From NCBI GenBank assembly GCA_007693535.1, contig REDK01000120.1, positions 1 through 64,000 of the forward strand: 64,000 bases of DNA, given 5' to 3'. Source of the stretch: Chromatiaceae bacterium. Lineage in GTDB: Bacteria > Pseudomonadota > Gammaproteobacteria > Chromatiales > Chromatiaceae. The translations under genes and the position numbers were made by a program. Positions 41,592-51,051 of this stretch are shown piece by piece (position 1 is the stretch's first letter; every line of letters starts with the position of its first letter). The notes beneath the pieces are model-generated. The model did not search any database, had not been told where the DNA came from, and was given only the letters and a program-made list of their open reading frames with translations.

Positions 41592-42318
41592 CGAGGCAGA
41601 ACAGCAGGCGTGCCATCCCCGCCGCTGGTGGCGAACGGTGGACCTGCCCGCACCCCTGATTGCCGGGATAGCGTTCGCCCTTGAGCAGACCGACCCAACA
41701 GGTGTCCAGCCGCTCAGGGTTGCCTGTGCGCAGGATACGATCGTTCGGTTGGTGATCATACAGGGCGCGGCGATCAACCTGTGCGTGCCCAAGCCACTCG
41801 GTGCCCGGCCCGCGATAGGTGCAAAGCAGCCGCAGTTGAGACTGGTCGACATGAAAACGCGGGCAGCTGGTGCCGGTGATGACCTCCAGTCGCAGCCCGA
41901 TCGGCGCCGGCTCGGGCAGGTCCCGGGCCAGGCTGCAGAAGGTCCAGGCGAGGGCGGCCATATCCGCCACCAACGGGGCGATGCGGTCCAGGTTCGCCGA
42001 CGCAAGGCCATGGGCAACCAGCAGATCGGCGATGACAGTGCGGGGATCGGCGGTGGCCAAAGGCGCGCGCAGGCTGGTGCCCTCGGGGTCTGCCGATCGT
42101 GTTGCCAGCGCCGTGCAGAGCTGATCGGCAGCCGCGCCCAAGGCAGGTGACGGCGGCCGGTACCAGATCGCAATGCCGGTGCCCGGCTGATGGATGCTGG
42201 TGAGTATCCCGGCATCGGCGGCGCCCCAGGCGGTTGCGCTGCTCCCGGTCAGCGGGTGATGTCGGGTATGGTGACCCGGGTAACGGGGGCTGGCCATTGG
42301 CCTGAAACCTGTGTCCAT
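41584..42318 (-). CDS. DUF1826-family protein, copy 1
   Basis: [35 protein letters not shown]...VGLLKGERYPGNQGCGQVHRSPPA. Confidence 0.85.
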   Translation of the reverse strand: MDTGFRPMASPRYPGHHTRHHPLTGSSATAWGAADAGILTSIHQPGTGIAIWYRPPSPALGAAADQLCTALATRSADPEGTSLRAPLATADPRTVIADLLVAHGLASANLDRIAPLVADMAALAWTFCSLARDLPEPAPIGLRLEVITGTSCPRFHVDQSQLRLLCTYRGPGTEWLGHAQVDRRALYDHQPNDRILRTGNPERLDTCWVGLLKGERYPGNQGCGQVHRSPPAAGMARLLFCLDV

Positions 42319-42365
42319 CGTACTGCGAAACGGGCATCGTGTGGGCGAGCTGCGAAGGCTGACTA

Positions 42366-42380
42366 CGTTATGTTATATCG
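42366..42380. promoter_or_regulatory. Candidate Zur-like operator in divergent intergenic region
   Basis: CGTTATGTTATATCG, imperfect AT-rich palindrome between DUF1826 (minus) and dksA2-like (plus). Confidence 0.45.
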
Positions 42381-42501
42381 TTTGGAAGAAATGCAATATC
42401 CAGGTTGCCGCGGCCTGGTAGGTCTCTGCTAATCTCGCCGGCTCGCCGTCATCCGGGGCGCCGCCGGCCGCGCGCTCCACGTTCATCCGAGGTTGCTTGT
42501 C

Positions 42502-42930
42502 ATGTCCGATCAAGATCCCCTCCCTCCAGACTATCGGCCGGCTGCCGACGAGGAGTACATGAGCCCGCGCCAACTTGCCTACTTTCAGCGCAAGCTGCTG
42601 GATTGGCGCGATGCGCTGTTGGAGGAGTCCGAACAGACCCTGCTGGAGTTGCGCGACGAGAGCCATCACGAGGTCGGCGATGAGGCTGACCGCGCCAGTC
42701 GCGAGGCCAACCAGACCCTGGATCTGCGGACCCGCGATCGCTACCGAAAGCTGCTACGCAAGATTGACGCGGCACTGACGCGGATCGCCGATGGCAGCTA
42801 CGGCTTCTGTGAGGAGACCGGCGAGCCGATCGGTCTGGCCCGGCTGGAGGCGCGCCCGATCGCAACCCTGTGCCTGGATGCCCAGCAACGCCGCGAGGTG
42901 CGCGAGCGCCAGATTGGTGGCTGGCATTAG
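42502..42930 (+). CDS. dksA2: DksA2-like transcription factor with degenerate (two-Cys) zinc-finger
   Basis: DksA fold sequence; finger reads YGFCEETGEPIGLARLEARPIATLCLDAQQRREVRERQ, i.e. CxxT/CxxA instead of CxxC/CxxC. Confidence 0.85.
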   Translation: MSDQDPLPPDYRPAADEEYMSPRQLAYFQRKLLDWRDALLEESEQTLLELRDESHHEVGDEADRASREANQTLDLRTRDRYRKLLRKIDAALTRIADGSYGFCEETGEPIGLARLEARPIATLCLDAQQRREVRERQIGGWH

Positions 42931-43027
42931 GGCGCGCCGCGCCCGTTCGCAGCCCGGGTTGTCAAGGTCTGCGGGAGGCCAGGCCGGCAGGTCCTCTTGG
43001 TGGGGGTTCCTTTGGCAGACTCGGGAA

Positions 43028-43525
43028 TCAGTCCGGATCAGTCCGCGCTGGTTCCCACTGTGCCGCGGCTTCGGCGTCGCTGTCGCGGGCTGTCACCCAG
43101 CGGGCGCCGGTCGCGGTCTCTTCCCGTTTCCAGAACGGGGCGCGGGTCTTCAAGTAATCGATCAGGAACTCGCAGGCGCGAAAGGCCTCGCCGCGGTGGT
43201 GGCTGGTCACGGCTACCAGCACGATCGGTTCCCCCGGCAGCAGACGGCCCACCCGATGCACGATGCGGATGCCGTCGAGTACCCAGCGCGCCGCGGCCGC
43301 GCGGGCAATTGCGGCCAGGGCGCGCTCGGTCATACCCGGATAGTGCTCCAGGGTCATCGCATGCACCGGGCCGTCCTCGGCAAAGTCCCGCATCTGGCCG
43401 ACGAAGGCGACCATGGCACCGATCCGGGTGCTGTCGCGGCGCAACGCGTCCTGCTCGGCGGCGGGGTCGAAAGGCGTAGCCTGCACGCGGATATCAAAGT
43501 GGCGGGTTGGGGTAGCGTTGGACAT
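43028..43525 (-). CDS. moaE: Molybdopterin synthase catalytic subunit
   Basis: AMVAFVGQMRDF, LEHYPGMTERAL, RIVHRVGRLLPGEPIVLVAVTSHHRGEAFRACEFLIDYLKTRAPFWKRE. Confidence 0.93.
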   Translation of the reverse strand: MSNATPTRHFDIRVQATPFDPAAEQDALRRDSTRIGAMVAFVGQMRDFAEDGPVHAMTLEHYPGMTERALAAIARAAAARWVLDGIRIVHRVGRLLPGEPIVLVAVTSHHRGEAFRACEFLIDYLKTRAPFWKREETATGARWVTARDSDAEAAAQWEPARTDPD

Positions 43526-43671
43526 CTGGTCTGACCTCGAGACGGCGGTAGGACTTGGGTGCGCTCCTGGTAACGGCAGCAGTGCCGCGGTCGCCACCGA
43601 CAGCCCGGGCGGTCTGACGCCTTTGGCAGCGCCCATCCTGTCCTCGGTCTCAACCCGCGGAGCGATCGGCG

Positions 43672-43923
43672 ATGGTTTCAACGCGAACGCGGCTCTGCCG
43701 GTGGCCACGCCAGGCACTGAACTGGCTGTGCGGCGGGCGGGCGGACTATCGCGCCTTTCAGGCACGTCGGGCCAGCCGAGCCTATCGTGCCAACCGGAGC
43801 CTGTGCCTGCTAGTCTGGGGCGCAGCCGCAGCCCTGCTGCTGCTATGCGGGGGTGCCGGCTGTCTGCTGCTGCTCTTGCTGACCGCGACCCTGCTCTGCT
43901 TCGCCCTGCTCGACCCGGACTGA
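43672..43923 (+). CDS. Small hydrophobic protein of unknown function
   Basis: 83-aa ORF with hydrophobic C-terminal half. Confidence 0.3.
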   Translation: MVSTRTRLCRWPRQALNWLCGGRADYRAFQARRASRAYRANRSLCLLVWGAAAALLLLCGGAGCLLLLLLTATLLCFALLDPD

Positions 43924-44016
43924 GCAGCGCGCGGCCCCTCACGCCACTGACGGCGGCGATCCGCGCTGCTGCCCGCGTTGCCAGGTGCCGGTTCAACGTG
44001 TCTGCAACCGGAATCG

Positions 44017-45363
44017 ATGCCGCCTGATCCAGCCCTCAAATCCGCGGCTGTCAGCGCCGCTGGTGGTGGGCCACGGCCATTCCTAGACCTGCGTGCCGCC
44101 ACCTTGCTGGTAATCGCCAACATGATCGGCACCGGCGTCTTCACCACCCTGGGCCTGCAAGCGGCAGCGGTGCCGGATGCCCCAGCGCTCCTGTTGCTAT
44201 GGCTGCTTGGCGGCATCGTCGCCCTGTGCGGCGCCCTATCTTATGCCGAACTGGCGGCGGCCTTGCCCGATTCCGGCGGCGAATACCATTTCATCTCGCG
44301 CATCTACGGGCCACGGCTCGGCACCATCGCCGGCTGGCTCTCGCTTATCGTTGGCTTCGGTGCCCCCGTCGCGCTAGCTGCCATGGCCTGCGGGCGCTAC
44401 TTGGCGGTCGCGTTGCCGCTGCCCCCGCTGTGGCTGGCACTTGGCGCGGTCACGCTAGTTGCCGCGATACATGCCCTCGATCTTGACCTGGGGCGGCGTT
44501 TCCAGGTCATCGCGACCCTCCTCAAGCTGGCCCTGATCCTACTGCTCATCCTTGCCGGGATGCTGATGCCGCCGGTGCCGGGCGCGCTGCCCCTGCAGCC
44601 GTCGCGCGCAACCCTGAGTGCGATCGCCTCCGCCCCCTTCGCCCTCGCTGTGATCTACGTCTCCTACGCCTATTCCGGCTGGAATGCGGCCACTTATGTC
44701 AGCGCCGAGGTCCGCCGACCACGACAGACCGTGCCGCGCGCCCTGGCGCTGGGCACAGCACTGGTCACACTCCTGTATATGCTCCTCAATCTGTCCTTTC
44801 TGCGCCAGATTCCGGCGGGAGAACTGCCGGGAACCGTCGAGGTGGGGGCAGCGGCGGCGGTGCGCTTGTTCGGGGTTGCCGGTAGCCAACTGGTGAGCGT
44901 GGCCCTGGGCATGCTGCTGATCTCCAGCCTGAGCGCGATGCTGCTAGCAGGGCCGCGGGTGCTCGATCGCATGGCCGAGGACTGGCCGGGGCTGCGCCCT
45001 TTCAGTGCGCGTAATCGTCGCGGCGCACCATTCCGGGCTGTCCTGTCGTTGTGGCTGTTGGCGAGCGCGATGATCCTGACCGATTCCTTTGCCGCAGTGC
45101 TGGGTGCGGCTGGCTTCACGTTGGGGCTGTCGGCCTTGCTCACCGTGGTCGGGGTCATGCGTCTGCGCCGCCAGGAGCCCGCCCTGCCGCGCCCCTATCG
45201 GATCCCCTGGTATCCACTCCCGCCGCTGCTGTTTGCGCTGGTCTCGGTGCTGAGCCTAGGGGTGGTAGCAACCGCGCAGCCGCTGCCGGTCGGCGCCGGG
45301 CTCGCGTTGCTCTTTTTCCTATGGCTGGGGTTGGCTATTTTCGACAGGCGGGCAGCGCGCTAG
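44017..45363 (+). CDS. APC-family amino acid permease
   Basis: LLVIANMIGTGVFTTLG, SYAELAAALPDSGGEYHFI, ~12 TM segments. Confidence 0.9.
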   Translation: MPPDPALKSAAVSAAGGGPRPFLDLRAATLLVIANMIGTGVFTTLGLQAAAVPDAPALLLLWLLGGIVALCGALSYAELAAALPDSGGEYHFISRIYGPRLGTIAGWLSLIVGFGAPVALAAMACGRYLAVALPLPPLWLALGAVTLVAAIHALDLDLGRRFQVIATLLKLALILLLILAGMLMPPVPGALPLQPSRATLSAIASAPFALAVIYVSYAYSGWNAATYVSAEVRRPRQTVPRALALGTALVTLLYMLLNLSFLRQIPAGELPGTVEVGAAAAVRLFGVAGSQLVSVALGMLLISSLSAMLLAGPRVLDRMAEDWPGLRPFSARNRRGAPFRAVLSLWLLASAMILTDSFAAVLGAAGFTLGLSALLTVVGVMRLRRQEPALPRPYRIPWYPLPPLLFALVSVLSLGVVATAQPLPVGAGLALLFFLWLGLAIFDRRAAR

Positions 45364-45795
45364 ACTTGGGCCAACCGCCCCCACCGGCAATCGTACTGCA
45401 TGTCCAGTCGGCGGGGCCCGGTGGGTTCGGATTGCCAGGCCAACCGCTGGGCCGGTCACGCATGCTGACAGACCACTCGGCAGATCGTCCGGCCGGCAGG
45501 GCCGCAATTGCGGCCAGATCGGGACGTCTCGGCAGGGCTGCCGAGAAGGAACCCGGCGCGAGGTGCTTGTTCTAATCACCCGGGGTCCTGCCATCTTGGC
45601 TGCCCGGCTGCGCCCGGCGCGCCGTCTTCGTCATCAGCAAAGCAACAATGTCTCGGGCCGCGGCGGGTACCGATGACGCGACCAGCGGCGGGGCCGTAGG
45701 TGCAACCCGCGTGCCGTCGGTCACGATCCGCATAACAATGGTGCAAGTTCAGGCGGCTAGCACCAGCATATGGCAAGCCTCGGTTTTTCCCGGCC

Positions 45796-45817
45796 ATGGC
45801 CGGTCACGACCGGCCAT
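45796..45817. promoter_or_regulatory. Inverted repeat ATGGCCGGTC-AC-GACCGGCCAT adjacent to sigma54-type promoter
   Basis: 10-bp perfect arms with 2-nt spacer, 3 nt upstream of the -24 element. Confidence 0.6.
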
Positions 45818-45820
45818 CCA

Positions 45821-45836
45821 TGGCGCGGAGCTTGCT
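45821..45836 (+). promoter_or_regulatory. Candidate sigma54 promoter for the prkA operon
   Basis: TGGCGCGGAGCTTGCT fits TGGCRCG-N4-TTGCW with correct spacing, about 145 nt upstream of the prkA ATG. Confidence 0.65.
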
Positions 45837-45980
45837 AGAGGGGACCGTACACCACTTGCATAATCGGGTCGGTGCGGTCATCTGATTCTAAAGCGGGAGC
45901 GGGCCCCTGCTGGGGCGTTACGGCACCTGGCGCCCCGGTCCGCGGTCACCCGAATGCGTCCATCGAGAGAGGTATCCTGC

Positions 45981-47903
45981 ATGTCGATCTTCGAGCGCTA
46001 CCAGGCCAGGTACGAGTCCGCCCGCGAGGAGGACATGAGCCTGCACGAGTATCTCGATCTGTGCAAACGCGACCCCATGGCCTACGCTGGGGCCTCGCAG
46101 CGGCTGCTTGCCGCCATCGGCGAGCCGGAACTGATCGATACCCACGACGATCCGCGCCTCAGCCGCATCTTCCAGAACAAAGTCATCAAACGGTATCCCG
46201 CCTTCTCTGATTTCTTTGGCATGGAGGAGGCAATCGAGCATCTGGTCGCCTACCTGAAGCACGCCGCCCAGGGACTGGAAGAGAAGAAACAGATCCTATA
46301 TTTGCTCGGTCCGGTTGGCGGCGGCAAGTCGTCGCTGGCGGAAAAGCTCAAGGAACTGATGCAGCGTGTGCCATTCTATGCGATCAAAGGCTCGCCGGTC
46401 TTTGAATCTCCGCTCGGTCTGTTCTCCCCCGAGGAAGACGGCCCGATTCTAGAGGAAGACTACGGCATTCCTACGCGCTATCTGCGCAGCATCATGTCCC
46501 CCTGGGCAGTCAAGCGTCTGCAGGAATATAACGGCGATATTACTCAGTTCCGTGTGGTCAAGCTGTATCCGTCGATCTTGGAGCAGGTTGCGGTAGCGAA
46601 GACCGAGCCCGGTGACGAAAACAATCAGGACATCTCCTCACTGGTGGGCAAGGTCGACATTCGCCAACTGGAGCACTATGCCCAGAACGACGCCGACGCC
46701 TACAGCTATTCCGGCGCCCTCTGCCGCGCCAATCAGGGGTTGATGGAATTCGTCGAGATGTTCAAGGCACCGATCAAGGTGCTGCATCCATTGCTGACCG
46801 CGACCCAGGAAGGCAATTACAACGCGACCGAGGGACTGTCGGCGATCCCCTTCCAGGGTATTATTCTTGCCCACAGCAACGAGTCGGAATGGCAATCGTT
46901 CCGCAACAACAAAAATAACGAGGCCTTTCTCGATCGCGTTTTTATCGTTAAAGTGCCTTACTGCCTGCGTGTCAGCGAAGAGAAGCACATCTATGGCAAG
47001 CTGCTGCGCAATAGTTCGCTGAATCAGGCACCGTGCGCCCCTGGTACCCTTGAGATGATGTCCCAGTTCTCGGTGCTGACGCGTCTCAAAGATCCCGAAA
47101 ATTCCAGCATTTTCTCCAAAATGCGGGTCTACGATGGCGAGAACCTCAAGGATACCGACCCCAAGGCCAAGTCGGTGCAGGAGTATCGCGACTATGCTGG
47201 CGTCGACGAGGGCATGACCGGGATCTCGACCCGCTTCGCATTCAAGATCCTGTCGCAGGTCTTCAACTTCGATCATACCGAGGTCGCGGCCAACCCGGTG
47301 CATCTGCTCTATGTGCTGGAGAAGCAGATTGTGCGCGAGCATCTGCCGCCGGAGGTGCAGGACCGCTACCTTGGCTTCATCAAGCAGTACCTGGCGCCGC
47401 GCTATGCCGAGTTTATCGGCAAGGAACTGCAGACCGCCTATCTCGAATCCTACTCCGAGTACGGCCAGAACATCTTTGACCGCTACGTGATCTATGCCGA
47501 CTTCTGGATTCAGGATCAGGAGTATCGCGATCCCGATACCGGCGAGATGATGAACCGCGGAGCCCTAAACGAAGAACTGGAGAAGATCGAGAAGCCCGCC
47601 GGCATCTCCAATCCCAAGGATTTCCGCAACGAGATTGTGAACTTCGTGCTTCGCGCGCGTGCCAACAACAACGGGGCCAATCCGCGCTGGACCAGTTACG
47701 AAAAGCTGCGGGTGGTCATCGAGAAGAAGATGTTCTCCAACACCGAGGAACTACTGCCGGTGATCTCCTTCAATGCCAAGGCCTCCGCCGACGAGAAGAA
47801 GAAGCACGAGCAGTTTGTCGACCGGATGGTGGAGAAGGGCTACACGCCGAAGCAAGTCCGATTGCTGTCGGAATGGTATCTGCGGGTACGCAAATCGCAA
47901 TGA
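45981..47903 (+). CDS. yeaG: PrkA/YeaG serine protein kinase
   Basis: YLLGPVGGGKSSLAEKLK, SPWAVKRLQEY, GISTRFAFKILSQVFNFD. Confidence 0.95.
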   Translation: MSIFERYQARYESAREEDMSLHEYLDLCKRDPMAYAGASQRLLAAIGEPELIDTHDDPRLSRIFQNKVIKRYPAFSDFFGMEEAIEHLVAYLKHAAQGLEEKKQILYLLGPVGGGKSSLAEKLKELMQRVPFYAIKGSPVFESPLGLFSPEEDGPILEEDYGIPTRYLRSIMSPWAVKRLQEYNGDITQFRVVKLYPSILEQVAVAKTEPGDENNQDISSLVGKVDIRQLEHYAQNDADAYSYSGALCRANQGLMEFVEMFKAPIKVLHPLLTATQEGNYNATEGLSAIPFQGIILAHSNESEWQSFRNNKNNEAFLDRVFIVKVPYCLRVSEEKHIYGKLLRNSSLNQAPCAPGTLEMMSQFSVLTRLKDPENSSIFSKMRVYDGENLKDTDPKAKSVQEYRDYAGVDEGMTGISTRFAFKILSQVFNFDHTEVAANPVHLLYVLEKQIVREHLPPEVQDRYLGFIKQYLAPRYAEFIGKELQTAYLESYSEYGQNIFDRYVIYADFWIQDQEYRDPDTGEMMNRGALNEELEKIEKPAGISNPKDFRNEIVNFVLRARANNNGANPRWTSYEKLRVVIEKKMFSNTEELLPVISFNAKASADEKKKHEQFVDRMVEKGYTPKQVRLLSEWYLRVRKSQ

Positions 47904-48076
47904 CGCCGGGTGGGCGGTGCAGGGCCGGCGGCCACCTGGCGGCCGGCGGCAACCGCTGGCAGCCAGGCTGCCAGCGGAACGTCACCGCTGCGGTGTGCAC
48001 CATCGCGGGCTGGTTCCGACGGTAACGATCCGGTCCTCCTCCTCCCGTCACAGCCCAGCCGCAAGCGCCAAGATTT

Positions 48077-49348
48077 ATGTCTCACTTCATCGACCGTCGC
48101 GTCAACTCCAAAAATAAGAGCACCGTCAACCGTCAGCGTTTCTTGAAGCGCTACAAGTCGCAGTTAAAGCGGGCCGTCGCGGATGCGGTCAATCGCCGCA
48201 GTATCACTGATGTCGGTGCCGGCGAAAAGGTTGGTATTCCCTCCAAGGATATCTCCGAACCGGTCTTTCATCATGGCCGCGGCGGCACCCGCGAAGTGGT
48301 CCATCCGGGCAACAAGCAATTTCAGAAGGGCGATCGGGTGCAGCGCCCCGAGAGCGGTGAGGGTGGCGGTTCTGGCCAGGGCAAGGCCGGTCGCGGTGGT
48401 ATCGGAGAAGACGACTTCGTCTTCGAACTCTCCCGCGACGAGTTCATGGATTTGCTATTCGAGGATCTCGAACTGCCCAACCTGGTCCGCAATCAACTAC
48501 TCGGCACTACCGAGTTCAAAACGGTACGCGCCGGTTACAGCACCACGGGCGCCCCGAGCAACATTGATGTCGTGCGTTCGTTGAAGGGGGCCATCGCCCG
48601 CCGCACAGCCCTCGGCGCCCCCTACCGGTCTCGGGTGCGCGAGCTGGAGGCAGAACTGGCGGCATTGCTCGCCGACGGGGTGGCGGAAGACGCCGCCCCG
48701 GTGGTGGCCCTGCGCGAAGAGATCGACCGGATCAAGACGCGGATCGCGGCACTACCTTTCATCGACACCTTCGATCTGCGCTATCAGTCGTTCACTAAGC
48801 AGCCGGAGCCAACCAGCAAGGCGGTGATGCTATGCATCATGGATGTGTCAGGTTCCATGGACCAGGTGCGCAAGAATCTCGCCAAGCGATTCTTTATCCT
48901 GCTGTACCTGTTTCTGCAGCGCAACTACGATCGGATCGAGGTGGTGTTTATCCGCCACCACACCATTGCCCAGGAGGTCGACGAGCAGGAGTTCTTCTAC
49001 TCCCGCGAGACTGGTGGCACCGTGGTGTCGAGCGCACTTAATCTGGCCTACGACGTGATCTCCGAGCGTTACGGCTCGGATACCTGGAACATCTATGCGG
49101 CGCAGGCCTCCGATGGCGACAACTGGGATTCCGATTCCACCATCTGCCGTGAGATCCTGACGACCAAGCTGATGCCGCTGATGCGCTATTATGCCTACGT
49201 CGAGATCACGCCCCGTCAGCACCAGAGCCTGTGGTATGCGTATCAGGACGTGAAGGCGGTGCATCCCCATTTCGCGATGGAAGAGATCAGCGGCGCCGAG
49301 GACATCTTTCCGGTCTTCCGCGACCTGTTCCGTCGGCAGGAGGCTTGA
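48077..49348 (+). CDS. yeaH: YeaH/YhbH family protein (DUF444)
   Basis: SHFIDRRVNSKNKSTVNRQRFLKRYK, MCIMDVSGSMDQVRKNLAKRFF. Confidence 0.95.
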   Translation: MSHFIDRRVNSKNKSTVNRQRFLKRYKSQLKRAVADAVNRRSITDVGAGEKVGIPSKDISEPVFHHGRGGTREVVHPGNKQFQKGDRVQRPESGEGGGSGQGKAGRGGIGEDDFVFELSRDEFMDLLFEDLELPNLVRNQLLGTTEFKTVRAGYSTTGAPSNIDVVRSLKGAIARRTALGAPYRSRVRELEAELAALLADGVAEDAAPVVALREEIDRIKTRIAALPFIDTFDLRYQSFTKQPEPTSKAVMLCIMDVSGSMDQVRKNLAKRFFILLYLFLQRNYDRIEVVFIRHHTIAQEVDEQEFFYSRETGGTVVSSALNLAYDVISERYGSDTWNIYAAQASDGDNWDSDSTICREILTTKLMPLMRYYAYVEITPRQHQSLWYAYQDVKAVHPHFAMEEISGAEDIFPVFRDLFRRQEA

Positions 49349-49454
49349 ACCTGCCTGAAACGGAATCAGGCGGAGTTCTCCCGCCGCCAATGCCCGCCAT
49401 TGCAAGCCCGGTGGTCAGCGCCGGGTCGAGCCCCACTAGGGTCTGCAGACAGTC

Positions 49455-50948
49455 ATGTCAAACGATAAGATCATCTCCGAATCTTCCGAGTGGACCTTTC
49501 CGTTGCTGAAGCGCTTCGACCGCGAGATCGGGCGGATCGCGCACGACGAGTTCGGCCTCGACACCTACGCCAACCAGATCGAGGTCATCACCTCTGAGCA
49601 GATGATCGATGCCTACTCCTCGGTCGGGTTGCCAATCAACTACCATCATTGGTCTTTTGGCAAGCAGTTCGTTGCCACCGAGCAGACTTACCGCCGCGGC
49701 CAGATGGGGTTGGCCTACGAGATCGTGATCAACTCCGATCCCTGCATCGCGTATCTGATGGAGGAGAACACCTTGCCGATGCAGGCGCTGGTGATCGCTC
49801 ACGCTTCCTACGGCCACAACAGCTTCTTCAAGGGTAACTACCTGTTCCGCACCTGGACCAGTGCCGACGCTATCATCGACTACCTGGTGTTCGCCCGCGG
49901 ATACATTGCCGAGTGCGAGGAGCGCTACGGCTGCGAGGAGGTGGAGCTATTGCTCGACTCCTGCCATGCCCTGATGAACTACGGCGTCGACCGCTACAAG
50001 CGGCCAGCACCATTGTCGCTAGCCGAGGAGAAGAAGCGTCAGCACGAGCGCGAGGCATATCTGCAGTCCCAGGTGAATGATCTGTGGCGTACGCTCCCGG
50101 TCAGGGGAACTGCCGAGACCACCAGCGGCGAGCGGCGCTATCCCGAGGAGCCGCAGGAGAATCTGCTCTATTTTATCGAGAAGAACGCGCCCCTGCTGGA
50201 ACCCTGGCAGCGCGAACTGGTGCGGATCGTGCGCAAGATCGGCCAGTACTTCTATCCCCAGCGTCAGACGCAGGTGATGAACGAGGGCTGGGCCACCTTC
50301 TGGCATTACACCCTGCTAAACCGGTTGTATGAGCAGGGCTATGTCGGTGATGGCTTTATGATCGAACTGCTGCAGTCACACACCAACGTGGTGCTGCAGC
50401 CATCGTTCGATGCCCCCTACTACAGCGGCATCAATCCTTATGCCCTGGGCTTTGCCATGATGCGCGATATCCGGCGTATCTGCGAGGAACCCACCGACGA
50501 GGATCATTATTGGTTCCCGGACATCGCCGGCGAGGACTGGCTGAAGGTGTTGGACTTCGCTATGCGCAACTTCAAGGACGAGAGCTTCATCGCCCAGTTC
50601 TTGTCACCCAAGCTGATGCGCGAGTTCCACCTGTTTGCGGTCTGCGACGATGACCGCGAAGAGACCCTGGAGATCACCGCGATCCATGAAGAGTCGGGCT
50701 ACCGGCAACTGCGTCAGGCATTTGCCGACCAGTACAACCTAGGCAGCCGGGAGCCGAACATTCAGGTCTATGATGTGGACCTACGCGGCGACCGCTCGCT
50801 GACCCTGCGCCACTACCGCTACAACCGGCGTCCGCTGGCGGAGAGCGTCGATGAGATGCTGCTGCATATCCGTCGGCTATGGGGCTTCGATGTGCGCCTG
50901 GAATCGGTGGACGAACAGGGGCGGGTGCAGTTGATCGGCGAATGCTGA
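49455..50948 (+). CDS. SpoVR family protein (YcgB-like)
   Basis: YEIVINSDPCIAYLMEENTL, AHASYGHNSFFKGNYLF, NEGWATFWHYTLLN. Confidence 0.95.
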   Translation: MSNDKIISESSEWTFPLLKRFDREIGRIAHDEFGLDTYANQIEVITSEQMIDAYSSVGLPINYHHWSFGKQFVATEQTYRRGQMGLAYEIVINSDPCIAYLMEENTLPMQALVIAHASYGHNSFFKGNYLFRTWTSADAIIDYLVFARGYIAECEERYGCEEVELLLDSCHALMNYGVDRYKRPAPLSLAEEKKRQHEREAYLQSQVNDLWRTLPVRGTAETTSGERRYPEEPQENLLYFIEKNAPLLEPWQRELVRIVRKIGQYFYPQRQTQVMNEGWATFWHYTLLNRLYEQGYVGDGFMIELLQSHTNVVLQPSFDAPYYSGINPYALGFAMMRDIRRICEEPTDEDHYWFPDIAGEDWLKVLDFAMRNFKDESFIAQFLSPKLMREFHLFAVCDDDREETLEITAIHEESGYRQLRQAFADQYNLGSREPNIQVYDVDLRGDRSLTLRHYRYNRRPLAESVDEMLLHIRRLWGFDVRLESVDEQGRVQLIGEC

Positions 50949-51051
50949 AGCCGTTGTGGTTTGGCTGATGGCAGCACCTGCCGTCGCCAAAACCTGCCTA
51001 GTATCTCCACAGTGCCTGCCAACAGCTGCACCAAACCCTGCAGATGCAGCC

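Noticed and set aside
45500-45515. 16-bp palindrome GGCCGCAATTGCGGCC
   Set aside because: Perfect but short and GC-rich in an unremarkable intergenic region; expected by chance at a moderate rate and no associated feature.
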